The notes beneath the pieces were generated by a model. That model was not told where the DNA came from, ran no database searches, and saw only the letters and a program-made list of their open reading frames with translations. Source: Polyangiaceae bacterium (GTDB lineage Bacteria; Myxococcota_A; Polyangia; Polyangiales; Houyiibacteriaceae). Taken from it: a DNA stretch of 32,378 bases. Numbering within the stretch: position 1 is the first letter of the stretch; each line of letters starts with the position of its first letter. The position numbers were made by a program, and so were the translations under genes. The stretch covers positions 1 through 32,378 of the forward strand of contig JALVDI010000281.1 in NCBI GenBank assembly GCA_027009115.1, written 5' to 3'. Below are positions 1 through 8,233 of this stretch, piece after piece.

Positions 1-963
1 GGCGACCATCGTGCCGAGCACCCCGTCGGTGGCCCCGAGCGCGCGGCGCACCTTGGGGGCGTCGGCGGCGTGGCAGAGCACCTTCACGTGGGGACCGGCG
101 TCCATCGTCGCCCAGGCCGACACACCCCGCTCGCGGAGCTTCTCGACGGTGCGGAGCACGGCGATCGTGGTCGGCTGCCAGTAGAGCACGGACGGTCGCG
201 CGCTCATGGCGCATGCGTGGAAGCTATAGGTGCTCTGCTCCATCGCCTCGCCGAGCGCGTCCAGATCCCGCTGGCGGAGCGCCCGCTTGATCTTCCGCGT
301 GAGCCCCGCCGCCTTCTCCACCCAGGCGTCGTAGAGCGGCGAGGTCTTGCGCGAGCGCTCCATGCCCTGAGTCGAACCGATTTTCTTGGGGCCCGCGGCG
401 GCCTTCGCGACCACGAGGCGTACGTCCCACCAGTCTTCGGGATGGAGCGGGCGGGCGGCGAGGTCCGCGTCGCCCTTCACGCCGGCGGGCAGCTCCGCCC
501 ACCCGCCGAAGATCGACCGGGCCGCCGACGCACTCGACTGTCGGGCCAGCGCGCTCAGGCGCCTGGGGCTCCATTTCAGGCCTGCTGCTCGGGTGGCCGC
601 AGCGGCCAGAGCGGCGAACCCGGAGGCGCTCGACGCGAGGCCCGCAGCCGTCGGGAAGTCGTTGCGCGAGTCGACCCGAGCGCGGATGCGATGCCCCGCG
701 GCGCGTCGCACCCGATCGAGAAGCTGCACGACCCTGCGGGCCTCGGACTCCGTCGCCGGCCGGCCGTCGAGTCGCACCTGGTCGGCGTCGAGGGAAGGGT
801 CGAAGGCGACCGTCGTCTCGGTGAGCAGGCCGTCGAGGGTCAACGAGACGCTCGGGACGGCCGGGAGGTTTCGCCGGACGTCGCTCTTGCCCCAGTACTT
901 GGCCACGGCGATGTTCGCGCGAGCGCGCGCGAAGGCCTCTCCGACGTTCTTGTGCTTGCTCAT
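1..963 (-). CDS. mvaD: Diphosphomevalonate decarboxylase (C-terminus truncated by window edge)
   Basis: Minus-strand open frame from ATG at 963 to the window edge. Translates as MSKHKNVGEAFARARANIAVAKYWGKSDVRRNLPAVPSVSLTLDGL...NDFPTAAGLASSASGFAALA, with the GHMP/MVD signatures (AVAKYWGK, PTAAGLASSASG). Confidence 0.93.
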   Translation of the reverse strand, partial: MSKHKNVGEAFARARANIAVAKYWGKSDVRRNLPAVPSVSLTLDGLLTETTVAFDPSLDADQVRLDGRPATESEARRVVQLLDRVRRAAGHRIRARVDSRNDFPTAAGLASSASGFAALAAAATRAAGLKWSPRRLSALARQSSASAARSIFGGWAELPAGVKGDADLAARPLHPEDWWDVRLVVAKAAAGPKKIGSTQGMERSRKTSPLYDAWVEKAAGLTRKIKRALRQRDLDALGEAMEQSTYSFHACAMSARPSVLYWQPTTIAVLRTVEKLRERGVSAWATMDAGPHVKVLCHAADAPKVRRALGATDGVLGTMVA

Positions 964-1892
964 CCACCTGCCTCGGCGACCAAGGTCATGGTCGCGTGCT
1001 CGCGCAGCGCGGCTTCGATCTCCGTCGCTGCCTCCATGCTGGGCGCCAGCGCGATCATGCAGCCGCCCCCCCCCGCACCCGTCAGCTTCGCGCCCAGCGC
1101 GCCCGCTCCTCGGGCGACCCGACAGAGCGTCTCGAGCTTCTCCGTCGACAAGAGCAGCGCGCTCAGGAGCGCCTGGTTCATGTCCATGAGCTGACCCAAA
1201 CCCCGCAGGTCGCCAGCCTCGACGGCCAGCTTGGCGTTGCGGACCAGCGCTTCGATTCCGTCGAAGATCTCGCCGATCCGTTCGGGCTCCTTGTCGTACT
1301 GCTTGCGGACGAAGTCGACGACCTCCTTCGTGCTCGAGGACTCTCCGCTGTGAGCGACGACGAGGGGGAGCGGCCTGGGGACACAGAGGCGCTGCAGCGG
1401 CTGGGAGCGCTGGAAGATCGCCACGCCGCCACAGGCCGCCATGGCGTTGTCGACCCCGGACGGGTTGCCGTGGAACACCTGCTCCCAGCGGAGGGCGATC
1501 TCCGCGATCTCGTCGTCCGAGGGAGGTGGCTCGCCTTCCTCTCGCCACCGAGCGTCCAAGGCGCGCAGCACCGCGACGCCGATGGCGGCCGAACAGCCCA
1601 GGCCGGCGCCCCCGGGGAGGGCGACCTCGCAGCGCACCCTTACGGGCGGCCGTTCGCCGAAGTGGGCCAGCAGCGCTTCGAAGGCGCGCGCGAGGGGCTC
1701 GTCGTCGCCGGGCGCGACGCGCTGGTCCCAGGGCATGCAGTGCAGCTCATGGTGTCCGTCGGCACTCTCGGCGGTCGCGCGGGCGCCGATACCCAGCCCT
1801 GCAGCGAGGGCCGGCTTGCCGTAGACGACGCTGTGCTCGCCCAGGAGGATGACCTTGCCGCGTCCGAATGCTGGCTCCACGGCCCGCCTCAT
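960..1892 (-). CDS. mvk: Mevalonate kinase (GHMP kinase family)
   Basis: 310 aa; GKVILLGEHSVVYGKPALA, LPGGAGLGCSAAIGVAVLRAL and KLTGAGGGGCMIAL motifs. Overlaps the mvaD start by 4 bp. Confidence 0.93.
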   Translation of the reverse strand: MRRAVEPAFGRGKVILLGEHSVVYGKPALAAGLGIGARATAESADGHHELHCMPWDQRVAPGDDEPLARAFEALLAHFGERPPVRVRCEVALPGGAGLGCSAAIGVAVLRALDARWREEGEPPPSDDEIAEIALRWEQVFHGNPSGVDNAMAACGGVAIFQRSQPLQRLCVPRPLPLVVAHSGESSSTKEVVDFVRKQYDKEPERIGEIFDGIEALVRNAKLAVEAGDLRGLGQLMDMNQALLSALLLSTEKLETLCRVARGAGALGAKLTGAGGGGCMIALAPSMEAATEIEAALREHATMTLVAEAGG

Positions 1893-1941
1893 AGCATGGC
1901 GCGCCGGGCTGTCCTACGGGGGGCGCCAAGGGCGCGGCCAG

Positions 1942-2961
1942 TCAGCTCGAGCGGACCGCGAGCCGTCGAGCCAGCCAACGCAAGGTTTCGACTCCCGGGC
2001 CTTTGAAGGGGGCCGCATCCAACGCCGCATTCGCTTCGCTCAGGAGCGTGGTCAGGCGGGCTTCGACGTTTGCGCGCGCGCCGCTTGCGACGATCAGCTC
2101 GGAGGCCGCGGCCACCTGAGCGTCCGTCGGCGACGGGGCGCTCATGAGCGCGTCGATGGGGCCGCGCTGGTCTGCTGGGACGATCCGCTCCGTCTCGGCG
2201 ACCAGGGAGTTGCGCTTCTTGTGGCGGAGGTCGTCGCCCGGTTTGCCGGTCGGGCCGCCGAAGGTGCCCAGCAGGTCGTCGGCGAGCTGGAATGCCTCGC
2301 CGATGGGGTTGCCCCAGGCGAGCAGCGCGGCGATCGCCTCGTCGCTGGCCGCTCCGAGGAAGGCGCCCAAGAGCAGGGGGCCGCGCACCGTGTACGAGCC
2401 CGTCTTGAGGTCGTGCATGCGCGAGACGTCGGGGTTCGCCGTCAGGTCGAGGTGCTGTCCGAAGAAGACCTCTTTCTGGATCCTCACGAACTGCGCGAGC
2501 GCGCGGTCGCGGTGCGATGCCGGGAAGGGCGCCTCGAGCATCAGCTCCAGGGCGTAAGCCGCTGCGAGGTCTCCGGCGAGGATCGCCAGGGCGTTGGCGA
2601 GGTGAGGTTCGTAGCCCTTGTCGCGGAAGAACACATGGACCGCCGGCCCCCCGCGTCGCTCGTCGTCCTGGTCCATCCAGTCGTCGTGGATGAGCAGGAA
2701 GGACTGGAGCACCTCGACCGCTGCCCCGGCGGAGGTCGTCGCGTCCGGGTCGCCGTCCGGCGCGACGCAGCGGTACGCGGCCTCGAGCACCACCGGCCGC
2801 AGCCGCTTGCCGCCGCGGAGCGTCAGCTCGGCGACGCCCTCGGTCAGTTCCACGGATGCGGGCGAGATCTCCTGCGCCTCGGCGGTCTTGGCTGCGAGGT
2901 AGGTGCGGAGCTTGGCGTCGATGCGTTCACGGACGGAAGCGATCCAGGCGTCGTGGTCCAT
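1942..2961 (-). CDS. Polyprenyl (geranylgeranyl/farnesyl-type) diphosphate synthase
   Basis: 339 aa; GGKRLRPVV, first Asp-rich motif IHDDWMDQDD, second motif FQLADDLLGTFG, GKPGDDLRHKKR. Confidence 0.92.
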   Translation of the reverse strand: MDHDAWIASVRERIDAKLRTYLAAKTAEAQEISPASVELTEGVAELTLRGGKRLRPVVLEAAYRCVAPDGDPDATTSAGAAVEVLQSFLLIHDDWMDQDDERRGGPAVHVFFRDKGYEPHLANALAILAGDLAAAYALELMLEAPFPASHRDRALAQFVRIQKEVFFGQHLDLTANPDVSRMHDLKTGSYTVRGPLLLGAFLGAASDEAIAALLAWGNPIGEAFQLADDLLGTFGGPTGKPGDDLRHKKRNSLVAETERIVPADQRGPIDALMSAPSPTDAQVAAASELIVASGARANVEARLTTLLSEANAALDAAPFKGPGVETLRWLARRLAVRSS

Positions 2962-3045
2962 GGGGGACGCTTAGGTCGTTCCAGGACGAGGAGCAACTCC
3001 AGAGCCTCCCAGCGATCGTGGTGGGGAAGGTCCCGAGGCTCGATT

Positions 3046-3077
3046 CGTATGCGGTCTTGAACGTATGCAGTCTTGAA
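3046..3077. repeat. Tandem 16-bp direct repeat in divergent intergenic region
   Basis: CGTATGCGGTCTTGAA (3046-3061) followed immediately by CGTATGCAGTCTTGAA (3062-3077); 15/16 identical. Confidence 0.9.
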
Positions 3078-3139
3078 GTGGGTAGGTGTTTCGCGATAAC
3101 AGACCGCAGCCGCGAGAGGCAGCGAGGAAAGGAGGGGTG

Positions 3140-3958
3140 ATGCAGCCCGAAGGTCAGGGGGGACACCCACCGCAGGGGATGCCCCAGCAGCAGTTTCAGC
3201 AGCAGCCGGCGCCAGCGCAGGCGCCGATGCAACCCGCGGCGCCCGCCGCGCAGGCTGCGCCGTTGCGGCACGAGATCACACACGGGCCATCCTTCGCCAT
3301 GTTGCGCTGCGATCTTGCACCTGGGCAGTCGGTGGTGGCCGAAGCCGGGGCGATGGTCGCGCGGCACAGCGGTGTGGCGATGGAGGTGAAGATGAACGCC
3401 AACCCCTCGGCGGGGATTTGGGCGACCATCAAGGCCTTCTTCATCGCTTTCGTCCGCAAGCTCGTGGGCGGGGAGACCTTCTTCGTCAACCACTTCACGG
3501 CTCCCCAGGGAGGCAGCGTCTGGATCGCGCCGACCCTCGCCGGGCAGATCAGCCACCGGCGCATGCAGGGCGAAACGATCACCCTCTCGACCGGTGCCTA
3601 CCTCGCCAGCAACGGCAACCTGGAAATCAAGCTCAAATTCGGCGGGCTCAAGTCCCTGTTGGCCAAGGAGGGGGCGTTCTTTCTTCAGATCTCCGGCCAC
3701 GGCGACCTCTGGTTCACCAGCTACGGAGGCATTCACGCCGTCGACATCAACGGCCCGTTCATGGTCGACAACGGTCACCTCGTCGGCTTCGAGGGGAACC
3801 TCAACTTCAACATCCGCAGCGTCGGCGGCGGCATGATGGGCCTCGTCGCGTCCGGCGAGGGACTCGTCTGCGAGTTCAACGGCCAGGGCCGCGTGTATCT
3901 GCAATCTCGAAACCTGGGCGCGCTGGTGGGGTGGCTCACGCCGCTCCTGCCTCGCTGA
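3140..3958 (+). CDS. AIM24/TIGR00266-family protein with Q/P/A-rich N-terminus (paralog 1)
   Basis: ORF 3086..3958. ATG at 3140 is preceded by AGGAGG, giving MQPEGQGGHPPQGMPQQQ... Core similar to the next two ORFs (VVAEAGAMVA, GGETFFVNHF, SGEGLVCEFNGQGRVYLQSRN). Confidence 0.85.
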   Translation: MQPEGQGGHPPQGMPQQQFQQQPAPAQAPMQPAAPAAQAAPLRHEITHGPSFAMLRCDLAPGQSVVAEAGAMVARHSGVAMEVKMNANPSAGIWATIKAFFIAFVRKLVGGETFFVNHFTAPQGGSVWIAPTLAGQISHRRMQGETITLSTGAYLASNGNLEIKLKFGGLKSLLAKEGAFFLQISGHGDLWFTSYGGIHAVDINGPFMVDNGHLVGFEGNLNFNIRSVGGGMMGLVASGEGLVCEFNGQGRVYLQSRNLGALVGWLTPLLPR

Positions 3959-3973
3959 GGGAGGCTGTTCGCG

Positions 3974-4651
3974 ATGGATATTCAGATCGGTTACCGACCC
4001 GCGCAGGCGATGGCCCGCGTGGTCCTTCAGAACGGCGAGCAGATCCGCGCCGAGAGCGGCGCCATGGTTGGAATGAGCACGAACGTGCACATCGACACCA
4101 GCGCCGCCGGCGGGATCATGAAGGGGCTCAAGCGCATGTTCGGCGGCGAGAGCTTCTTCCAGAACACCTTCACCGCGCAGGGCGGACCGGGCGAGGTGCT
4201 TCTGGCCCACTCCCTGTGTGGCGACATCGTCCCCCTCGACATGACGCCCCAGGGCTTCTTCATTCAGTCGTCGAGTTACATCGCGTCGAGCCCCTGGGTG
4301 CAGATCGACACGAAGCTCGGCGGCTTCAAGAGCTTCTTTGCCGGTGAGGGCGTCTTCGTGCTCAAGGCGACAGCGCAGCAAGAAGGGAAGGTGCTCGTCG
4401 GCGCCTTCGGAGGCATCCAGGAGCTCCAGTGCGACGGGAGCCTGGTCATCGACACGGGGCATCTCGTCGCCTGGGACGCCACCCTTCAGTACAACGTCGG
4501 CAAGAGCGGCAGCGGCTGGATCGCGTCCTTCCTCAGCGGTGAGGGGCTCGTCTGTCACTTTCAGGGGCAGGGACGCATCTGGATCCAGACGCGCAATCCC
4601 CAAGAATACGGCGGCCTCGTGGGGCGGATGCTCCCGCCGCGGGAGCAGTGA
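3974..4651 (+). CDS. AIM24/TIGR00266-family protein (paralog 2)
   Basis: 225 aa; IRAESGAMVGMS, GGESFFQNTFTAQG, SGEGLVCHFQGQGRIWIQTRN. Confidence 0.88.
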   Translation: MDIQIGYRPAQAMARVVLQNGEQIRAESGAMVGMSTNVHIDTSAAGGIMKGLKRMFGGESFFQNTFTAQGGPGEVLLAHSLCGDIVPLDMTPQGFFIQSSSYIASSPWVQIDTKLGGFKSFFAGEGVFVLKATAQQEGKVLVGAFGGIQELQCDGSLVIDTGHLVAWDATLQYNVGKSGSGWIASFLSGEGLVCHFQGQGRIWIQTRNPQEYGGLVGRMLPPREQ

Positions 4652-4654
4652 GTC

Positions 4655-5341
4655 ATGCGCTACGAACTCAAAGACAAACCCGACTTCGGCATGGTTCAGG
4701 TCCTCTTCGACCAGCCGGGTGAGCAGCTCCTGGTCGAGTCCGCCGCGATGGTCGCCAAGGACAGCGCCATCGACATGAAGACCCAGATGCAGGGGGGGCT
4801 GATGCAGGCCGCCAAGCGCAAGATGCTCGGCGGCGAGAGCCTGTTCCAGAACACCTTCACGGCGACCGCCCCAGGGCAGCAGCTATGGATCGCCCCGAGC
4901 GCCGAAGGCGACGTGCAGGCCCTCGAGCTCGATGGGACCTACGAGGTGATGCTCAACAGCGGCGCTTTCTTGGCGAGCGCGCCCTCGGTGGCCCTCGACA
5001 CCAAGTGGGGCGGGGCCAAGGGCTTCTTCAGCGGGACGGGTTTCTTCCTGCTCAAGTGCGCCGGCCATGGGCCGCTGTTCTTCTCGAGCTATGGCGGCAT
5101 CCACGCCGTCGACGTCGGGCCGGCGGGGTATATCTGCGACACCTCGCATGTGGTTGGCTTTACGAGCGGCTTGAACTACCAGGTGACCAAGGTCGGCGGG
5201 CTCAAGTCGCTCTTCCTCAGCGGTGAAGGGCTCGTCTGCAACTTCCAGGGACAGGGTCGCCTGTGGATGTCCACCCGCAACGCCAACGCGCTTGCCGCCT
5301 TCCTCCACCCCTTTCGGCGCGTCAAGAGCCGCAACAACTGA
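4655..5341 (+). CDS. AIM24/TIGR00266-family protein (paralog 3)
   Basis: 228 aa; LLVESAAMVAKD, GGESLFQNTFTA, SGEGLVCNFQGQGRLWMSTRN. Confidence 0.88.
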   Translation: MRYELKDKPDFGMVQVLFDQPGEQLLVESAAMVAKDSAIDMKTQMQGGLMQAAKRKMLGGESLFQNTFTATAPGQQLWIAPSAEGDVQALELDGTYEVMLNSGAFLASAPSVALDTKWGGAKGFFSGTGFFLLKCAGHGPLFFSSYGGIHAVDVGPAGYICDTSHVVGFTSGLNYQVTKVGGLKSLFLSGEGLVCNFQGQGRLWMSTRNANALAAFLHPFRRVKSRNN

Positions 5342-7641
5342 GGGCGACGGGCGCGCTCCTTGCGCTGGTCGCGATCCTGAGCGCCGGCTCGGTCCGAGCG
5401 CAGCGGGGCGTCGACCCGCCGCGGCTGCGCCCGGTCCTTCGGCTCTTTGCCACCGGCGGCGTCGCGGGGGAGCTGGCCACCCCTGCGTGTGGGTCGTCCC
5501 ACTTGGAGGCCGCCGAGATCGCGCGACGCGACGTGTGGCAGCGGGATCGGGCCGCCTCGCTCCTCGTGGACACCGGGGGTCTCTTGGCGCGGCACGGCGT
5601 CGCGCGGTTTGCTTCGCGTCGAGAGCCCGAAGCCCTCGCGCGGCTCGTGAGCGCGCTGGGGTACCGGGCTCTGGCGCTCGGGGAGGCGGACCTGGGCGAT
5701 CCGCGCGAGCTCTTGCTGCGCCGGGCCCGCGCCCTGCGCCGGCGCGGTGTCCCTTACCTTGCGACCAACCTCCGCTGCGCGCCGGAGTCGGCCCAGGTCT
5801 GTGAGGTTCTCGTCACCGGCGCCGACGGCGTGCCCATCGCTCGTCAGGGTGGCGAGAAGGTCGCGCTGCTCAGCTACCTGGATCCGGGGGTGGGCCACCG
5901 CGTCGGCCCCGACCGTATGCAGGGCCTGCGGCTCGAGCCCCTCGAAGGCGCGATGCGCAACGGTGTCCGGGCGGCGCGTGCGGCGGGAGCGACGCTGGTC
6001 GTCGCGATCGTCGACCACCAAGGCTCGGGAGCCGTGGGCGCCGCGCGCATTCTCAATGTGGTGGCGCAGCTCGATGAAGCGGACAAGCCCGATCTCGTCC
6101 TCGCTGCGAGCGCAGGCACCGAGCTGCTCTTCGCACGCCCCGTCGGCTTTCGTCCCGCCTTCGTGGCCGCGCCCACCCGCAGCGCCGTCGACGCTCGGAT
6201 CCGTCACAACGGCGAGAGCTACGACATCCTTGCGCACCCATCCGGGGACGGCCCCGTGGCTCCGGCTTTCGCTGCCTTCATGGCTTCTGTCGGGCCTCTG
6301 TACTGCCAGGAGCTCGGTCATGCGCTGGTCGGTGGGCGGGTGAACCCCGCGCTCGGTGAGCTTGGCCCCCGGGCCCTCGCCGAGCTCCTGGCGGGGGTCA
6401 TGCGTCACGCTGCGCGCGCTGACGTTGCCGTCCTGAACGCCAGCGCCATCGACGGGCGGTGGCCGGGGGTCCGCGAAGGCACCCTCTCCGCCAGCGATGT
6501 GAACGTCGCCGTCCAGTACGACGAGCCCTTGATGCGGGCGACCGTGCCCGCGCTCTGGCTGCGTGACTTCGCGCGGCGCCACGCCGACGACGACGAGGCG
6601 CTCCTGAAGCTCGGGCTGACGATCGACAACCCCTACGGCACGCTCGAGAAGATCAAGATCAACGGGCGGCTCCTCGATTTGGAGGCGTACTACGATGTCG
6701 TCACGATCCGCTTTCTCGCGGAGGGGGGCGACGACGGAGTGGTGCCTGGCGGCGTCGAGTGGGAGCAGCTCGAAGGGCTCACGCTCCGAGGCGTGCTGCT
6801 CAGCTACTTACGAGAGGAGCGCGAGGAAGATCCACGGCAGGCGCTCCCGGATCCCTCGGAGCAGCTCGAGTGGACGCTACGCATCGACAGCGACCTGACC
6901 TTCAGCGGTTCGGCGGTGCGCGACCCCGGGGGCTATGCCGAAGGGCCCTTGCAGAACGCCAACCAGACGCAGCTCGGGGTGAACGCGAACCTCGCCCTCA
7001 ACGCGCTGTCCCGGCGGGCCGCTTGGGAGAACCTGCTGACCGCGACCTACACCCTCGCGGCGACGAGCGAGACGAACGGCTTCGACGAAGGCGCCGATCA
7101 GCTCGTCTACCGCACCACGGGCAACTACCGCGGCTTCCGGGTGCTCCGGGACGAGCTCTACGTGCCGGATCTCGTCGCCGAAGGCTTGCTTCGCAGCGAA
7201 TTCACCAAAGCCGACGACCGTGACACGCACTTCCTGAACCTGCGCTTCACCGGCGGCCTCCAGTGGCGCTTGCACCTCAAGGTCAAGCTCAAGCTGGTCG
7301 GTGGTTTCGAGATCCTGGAGGCCACGAGCGGCGCCGAACGCAGCGTTCATCCGGGCCTTGGCGCCCAGCTCAACATCGACCCGTGGCTCCTCATGCGCTC
7401 GGGGCTCCGCAAGCTCACCCTGACCGTGGGCGCGGACTACTTCGTCTCGGGGCTGGGGGGCCTCAACCGCCACCTCTTGCAGGGCCTGTTCGACCTCCAG
7501 CTCAATCTCAACCGCTTCCTCGCGCTCTCGTTCAACGTGACGCTCTATGGCCTCAAAGAGCGTGACGACGACTTCTCCTTCGCCACGCAGACGAACGTCG
7601 CAGTGCGCGTCTCCTGGACCGGGCGCCACCTCGCCCACTGA
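5263..7641 (+). CDS. Exported UshA/5'-nucleotidase-like protein with degenerate metallophosphoesterase motifs and probable C-terminal beta-barrel
   Basis: 792-aa ORF. Signal peptide RATGALLALVAILSAGSVRAQ. Contains a 5'-nucleotidase C-terminal-like segment (ADVAVLNASAIDGRWPGVREGTLSASDVNVAVQYDEPLMRATVPALWL) and ~230 C-terminal residues rich in alternating/aromatic strands. Start uncertain: ATG 5263, or CTG 5338 overlapping the upstream stop. Confidence 0.75.
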   Translation: MDVHPQRQRACRLPPPLSARQEPQQLRATGALLALVAILSAGSVRAQRGVDPPRLRPVLRLFATGGVAGELATPACGSSHLEAAEIARRDVWQRDRAASLLVDTGGLLARHGVARFASRREPEALARLVSALGYRALALGEADLGDPRELLLRRARALRRRGVPYLATNLRCAPESAQVCEVLVTGADGVPIARQGGEKVALLSYLDPGVGHRVGPDRMQGLRLEPLEGAMRNGVRAARAAGATLVVAIVDHQGSGAVGAARILNVVAQLDEADKPDLVLAASAGTELLFARPVGFRPAFVAAPTRSAVDARIRHNGESYDILAHPSGDGPVAPAFAAFMASVGPLYCQELGHALVGGRVNPALGELGPRALAELLAGVMRHAARADVAVLNASAIDGRWPGVREGTLSASDVNVAVQYDEPLMRATVPALWLRDFARRHADDDEALLKLGLTIDNPYGTLEKIKINGRLLDLEAYYDVVTIRFLAEGGDDGVVPGGVEWEQLEGLTLRGVLLSYLREEREEDPRQALPDPSEQLEWTLRIDSDLTFSGSAVRDPGGYAEGPLQNANQTQLGVNANLALNALSRRAAWENLLTATYTLAATSETNGFDEGADQLVYRTTGNYRGFRVLRDELYVPDLVAEGLLRSEFTKADDRDTHFLNLRFTGGLQWRLHLKVKLKLVGGFEILEATSGAERSVHPGLGAQLNIDPWLLMRSGLRKLTLTVGADYFVSGLGGLNRHLLQGLFDLQLNLNRFLALSFNVTLYGLKERDDDFSFATQTNVAVRVSWTGRHLAH

Positions 7642-7681
7642 TCGGCGCGCTCGTCGTTTGCGCTGGCCGGCGGTCGAGGCG

Positions 7682-7687
7682 TAGGGT
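7682..7687 (+). promoter_or_regulatory. Candidate -10 hexamer (TAGGGT) for near-leaderless transcription of 7695 gene
   Basis: TAGGGT ends 8 nt before the ATG at 7695, so predicted +1 is about 7694. Confidence 0.4.
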
Positions 7688-7694
7688 TGGCTCC

Positions 7695-8087
7695 ATGCGC
7701 GTCGTCGGCTTCGTTCTCCTCTTGGTTGGGCTCGGATGCAGCGATCCGGGCCCGGTCCAGCAGACGCACCGGGGGCGCCTCGAAGAAGGCGACTCGGTCC
7801 ACCCTCAGGACGGCTCGTTCTACGACGCCTACACTTTCGAGACCAAGCAGGGCGCGTCGATCGTCGTCGAGCTGCGGTCGGACGACTTCGACCCCTACCT
7901 CCTGCTCAACGGTCCCGAGGGGGACCAGCTCGCCCAGAACGACGACGTCTCCGAAGGCGATCTCACCGCGCGCCTGGCGCTGACGGCGCCCGCCGACGGC
8001 ACCTACACCGTGTTCGCCAACTCCCGCTCGGCAGGGGAGACCGGGGCCTACACTCTGACCATCGAGGCGCGCCCGGCGGCTCCGTAG
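7695..8087 (+). CDS. Lipoprotein with bacterial pre-peptidase C-terminal (PPC)-like domain
   Basis: Lipobox MRVVGFVLLLVGLGCSD; DAYTFETKQGASIVVELRSDDFDPYLLLNGPEGDQLAQNDD...APADGTYTVFANSRSAGETGAYTLTIE. Confidence 0.8.
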   Translation: MRVVGFVLLLVGLGCSDPGPVQQTHRGRLEEGDSVHPQDGSFYDAYTFETKQGASIVVELRSDDFDPYLLLNGPEGDQLAQNDDVSEGDLTARLALTAPADGTYTVFANSRSAGETGAYTLTIEARPAAP

Positions 8088-8221
8088 CCTCGGCTCTGCC
8101 CCGACAGCCCGTCAGGGGTTGGGTGTGCTCCGCTATCCCACACTCCCCGTTCCCTTGGGCCGACGGATCGAGCTCAGACGCGATCTTCGGTCAGGGAGAG
8201 GATCCCCGCCGCCGGTCCTGG

Positions 8222-8227
8222 TAGACT
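8222..8227 (+). promoter_or_regulatory. Candidate -10 hexamer (TAGACT) for leaderless transcription of 8234 gene
   Basis: The last base is 7 nt before GTG 8234, so predicted +1 coincides with the start codon. Confidence 0.45.
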
Positions 8228-8233
8228 CTGTGG

